Position numbers and translations under genes: made by a program. Shown one piece after another: positions 42,939-44,499 of a stretch of DNA of 44,499 bases. The DNA is taken from NCBI GenBank assembly GCA_026399415.1, contig JAPLQZ010000016.1:1-44499 (forward strand). The letters are read 5' to 3'. Positions within the stretch are counted from its first letter, which is position 1; each line of letters opens with the position of its first letter. Under the pieces are notes generated by a model, which was given only the letters and a program-made list of their open reading frames with translations, made no database searches and was not told the DNA's origin. This stretch comes from Rhodocyclales bacterium. GTDB lineage: Bacteria; Pseudomonadota; Gammaproteobacteria; Burkholderiales; Rhodocyclaceae.

Positions 42939-44027
42939 TCAGTTGCCTCCCGTCACTTTTTCTGCACTGTCGGATTTCTTCGCCTTCTTCAGCGCGGACG
43001 CCGCGGCATGCACCGCCACCGCTGAGCCAGCCAATGCGGCGGCGGTACCGCCGACCTTGTCGGCATTGGCTTCGATACCGAACTGCTTGATGTCGGTAAC
43101 GCGGTCGTAGAAGCTGCCCTTGTCCCAGAAGCCCTCCTCCGAGCAGCCGATGCAGCCGTGGCCCGACTGGATGGGGAAGGAAACGCCGTCGTTCCAGCGC
43201 ACCGTCGAGCAGGCGTTGTACGTCGTCGGGCCCTTGCAGCCCATCTTGTAGAGGCAGTAACCCTTGTGCGCGTTCTCGTCGTCCCATTGCTCGACGAACT
43301 GGCCCGCATCGAAATGCGGCCGGCGATAGCACTTGTCGTGGATGCGCTGGCCGTAGAACATCTTCGGTCGGCCCTGGCGGTCGAGTTCGGGAATCCGGTC
43401 GAAGGTCAACATATAGGTCACGACGCCGGTCATCACCTCGGCAATCGGCGGACAGCCCGGCACCTTGATGATGGGCTTGCCGGTTATTACCTTGTCGATC
43501 GGCGTGGCGCGAGTCGGATTGGGCTTGGCCGCCTGCACGCAGCCGTAGGAGGCGCAGGCGCCCCAGGCGATCACGGCCTTGGCATCGGCCGCGGTTTCCT
43601 TGAGGATTTCGACGAAGGGGCGGCCGCCCTCGATGCAGTACATGCCATCTTCATTGAGAGGCGGATTGCCCTCGACGGCGAGGATGTAGTTGCCCTTGTA
43701 TTTCTTCTTGATGTCTTCGAGCTGCTTCTCGGCCTGATGGCCCGCTGCCGCCATCAAGGTGACGTGGTAGTCGAGCGAGAGCATCGAGAGAATCACGTCC
43801 TTGGTCAGCGGGTGCGCCGAGCGGATGAAGGATTCGGAACAGCAGGTGCACTCGAGGCCTTCAAGCCAGATCACCGGTGTGCGCGGCTTGGTCTCCATGG
43901 CGTGGGCAATCTTTGCCGCATAGGCGCTGGATAGCCCGAGCGAGGTCGCCGTCAGCGAACAGAATTTCAGAAAGCTGCGGCGGCTGATGCCCTGGCGCCG
44001 CAGCACGTCGTAAAAGGTTTCGGTCAT
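42939..44027 (-). CDS. hupS: Uptake [NiFe] hydrogenase small subunit HupS/HoxK (oxygen-tolerant type)
   Basis: Electron-transfer subunit with a Tat signal, SRRSFLKFC (15-23). The start at 44027 is set by GGAGGAG upstream; the track's 44078 would place 17 residues over the promoter. Proximal-cluster cysteines are Cys60, Cys62, Cys63, Cys158, Cys163 and Cys192. Their spacing equals that of Cys17, 19, 20, 115, 120 and 149 in E. coli HyaA. So both extra cysteines of the oxygen-tolerant [4Fe-3S] cluster are present. A C-terminal hydrophobic anchor lies in [18 protein letters not shown]. First gene of the cluster. Confidence 0.97.
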   Translation of the reverse strand: MTETFYDVLRRQGISRRSFLKFCSLTATSLGLSSAYAAKIAHAMETKPRTPVIWLEGLECTCCSESFIRSAHPLTKDVILSMLSLDYHVTLMAAAGHQAEKQLEDIKKKYKGNYILAVEGNPPLNEDGMYCIEGGRPFVEILKETAADAKAVIAWGACASYGCVQAAKPNPTRATPIDKVITGKPIIKVPGCPPIAEVMTGVVTYMLTFDRIPELDRQGRPKMFYGQRIHDKCYRRPHFDAGQFVEQWDDENAHKGYCLYKMGCKGPTTYNACSTVRWNDGVSFPIQSGHGCIGCSEEGFWDKGSFYDRVTDIKQFGIEANADKVGGTAAALAGSAVAVHAAASALKKAKKSDSAEKVTGGN

Positions 44028-44066
44028 ATCGGTCTCCTCCGGAAAATGTCCTTCGGATGTCAAATA

Positions 44067-44082
44067 TGCAAGCTTCAAGCCA
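44067..44082 (-). promoter_or_regulatory. Sigma-54 promoter of the hupS operon
   Basis: The minus strand reads TGGCTTGAAGCTTGCA, with GG and GC exactly ten bases apart. It matches the -24/-12 consensus TGGCAYRNNNNTTGCW at nearly every position. The transcript would start near 44056, about 29 bases before the hupS ATG, leaving room for the ribosome binding site. HoxA, the NtrC-type activator encoded in this cluster, is the natural partner. Confidence 0.88.
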
Positions 44083-44111
44083 GCTCGCCAAGACCAATAG
44101 AAGTGCTTTTT

Positions 44112-44143
44112 ATTCAGTTAGTTATATATTTAACTGAATGATA
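44112..44143. promoter_or_regulatory. AT-rich inverted repeat with an IHF-like site upstream of hupS
   Basis: A perfect inverted repeat ATTCAGTTA-N10-TAACTGAAT (44112-44139) lies about 70 bases upstream of the predicted start of transcription. On the minus strand, TATCATTCAGTTA (44143-44131) differs from the IHF consensus WATCAANNNNTTR at one position. Sigma-54 promoters often use IHF in this interval to bend DNA toward the activator. Function is inferred from sequence and position only. Confidence 0.5.
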
Positions 44144-44257
44144 ATCGCCGAGGCAGAGGATTACTGAGTAATCGCTTAGGTTTCCAATAGGGCTCAGCTA
44201 CCCGATCACCAGACGTGGCAAAACGCCGTGGATCTGCCGACATCAAACAGGCTCGTC

Positions 44258-44289
44258 GGGTCTATTGGTCAGACCCTGTTCATGAACAG
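44258..44289. promoter_or_regulatory. Two adjacent palindromes upstream of the hupS promoter
   Basis: GGGTCT-N7-AGACCC (44258-44276) is joined to the perfect 14-base palindrome CTGTTCATGAACAG (44276-44289). They lie about 200-230 bases upstream of the predicted hupS start, a distance suited to an enhancer for HoxA. They also lie 39 bases after the stop of the hemerythrin-like gene, so a terminator role is possible. No TTG-N5-CAA motif of the HupR type is present here. Confidence 0.45.
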
Positions 44290-44327
44290 AAAGGAAATCC
44301 AGCGCCTTGCAGCGACCTGCTCAGGCG

Positions 44328-44499
44328 CTAGCTTCCGCTGCGCACAAAGTCAGAGAAACGCCTGTCGCGCGTGGCGATGTGATTGCCGATGAAACCAAGA
44401 ACCTCCGCCGCCTTGCCCGACACCAGTGAAGAATGTCCCGCCGCGTGGTCGGCGGCGATTTTGGTCAGCAGATCCATCATGTGAATGTGGTCATCAACA
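44328..44499 (-). CDS. Hemerythrin-like protein (C-terminal part)
   Basis: The minus frame is open from the window edge to a TAG at 44328. The 56 visible residues read DDHIHMMDLLTKIAADHAAG and end VLGFIGNHIATRDRRFSDFV plus a short tail. The final segment has the H-x4-D spacing of the last helix of bacteriohemerythrins, which bind oxygen at a di-iron site. The start and the other iron ligands lie outside the window. It is not in the ORF track. The gene reads toward hupS and might share regulation with the hydrogenase. Confidence 0.6.
   Translation of the reverse strand, partial: VDDHIHMMDLLTKIAADHAAGHSSLVSGKAAEVLGFIGNHIATRDRRFSDFVRSGS

Overview
This 44.5 kb window looks like chromosome from a hydrogen-oxidising betaproteobacterium, most likely Rhodocyclales-like. 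The reasons are the high GC content, a pst-phoU-phoB-phoR cluster of proteobacterial order, and a knallgas-type hup/hyp/hox locus whose order resembles that of Ralstonia/Cupriavidus. The taxon is an inference. I could run no searches, so family names come from recognised motifs.

Layout. (1) 1-6.0 kb, plus strand: phosphate uptake and signalling, with partial pstS, then pstC, pstA, pstB, phoU, phoB and phoR. (2) 6.1-14.0 kb, mixed strands: a small secreted protein with two curlin-like repeats, a FAD-dependent oxidoreductase, an outlying pair of hydrogenase genes (hupT sensor kinase and hupK chaperone-like), an AI-2E-type permease, two small conserved proteins and a bacterial DOT1-like methyltransferase. 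(3) 14.3-26.2 kb: a run of exported, repeat-rich proteins on both strands. These are a long Lys/Ala/Asp octapeptide-repeat protein with a curlin-like head and a 7-nt deletion frameshift, a Cys-rich NSMGQV-repeat protein, a small secreted protein, a four-repeat helical protein, an FLGQDGKYH-repeat protein, a TPR-secretin hybrid, and a 1421-residue beta-propeller/fibronectin-III protein. No pilin, ATPase or transposase is visible. This is the best candidate for an undescribed system: a secretin encoded beside its probable surface cargo. (4) 26.3-26.8 kb: the C-terminal remnant of an HflX-like GTPase. (5) 26.8-44.0 kb, minus strand: one long, tightly coupled hydrogenase cluster reading hupS-L-C-D-F-G-H-I-hybE-hypA-B-F-C-D-E-X-hoxA-B-C. 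(6) 44.0-44.5 kb: the regulatory region of hupS, with a very good sigma-54 promoter, and the 3' end of a hemerythrin-like gene.

How the genes work together. HupSL with cytochrome b HupC is a membrane-bound uptake [NiFe] hydrogenase that should feed electrons from H2 to quinone. HupS carries all six cysteines of the oxygen-tolerant [4Fe-3S] proximal cluster. HypA-F and HypX build the NiFe(CN)2CO site; HupD, HupF, HupG, HupH, HupI, HybE and HupK do subunit-specific maturation. HoxBC is a cytoplasmic H2-sensing hydrogenase, whose large subunit ends exactly at the metal-binding motif. It should signal through HupT to the NtrC-type activator HoxA, which would act at the sigma-54 promoter of hupS. 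In related loci the sensor kinase and hupK sit inside the main cluster; here they lie 16 kb away, beyond the exported-protein region, which suggests that insertion or rearrangement split the locus.
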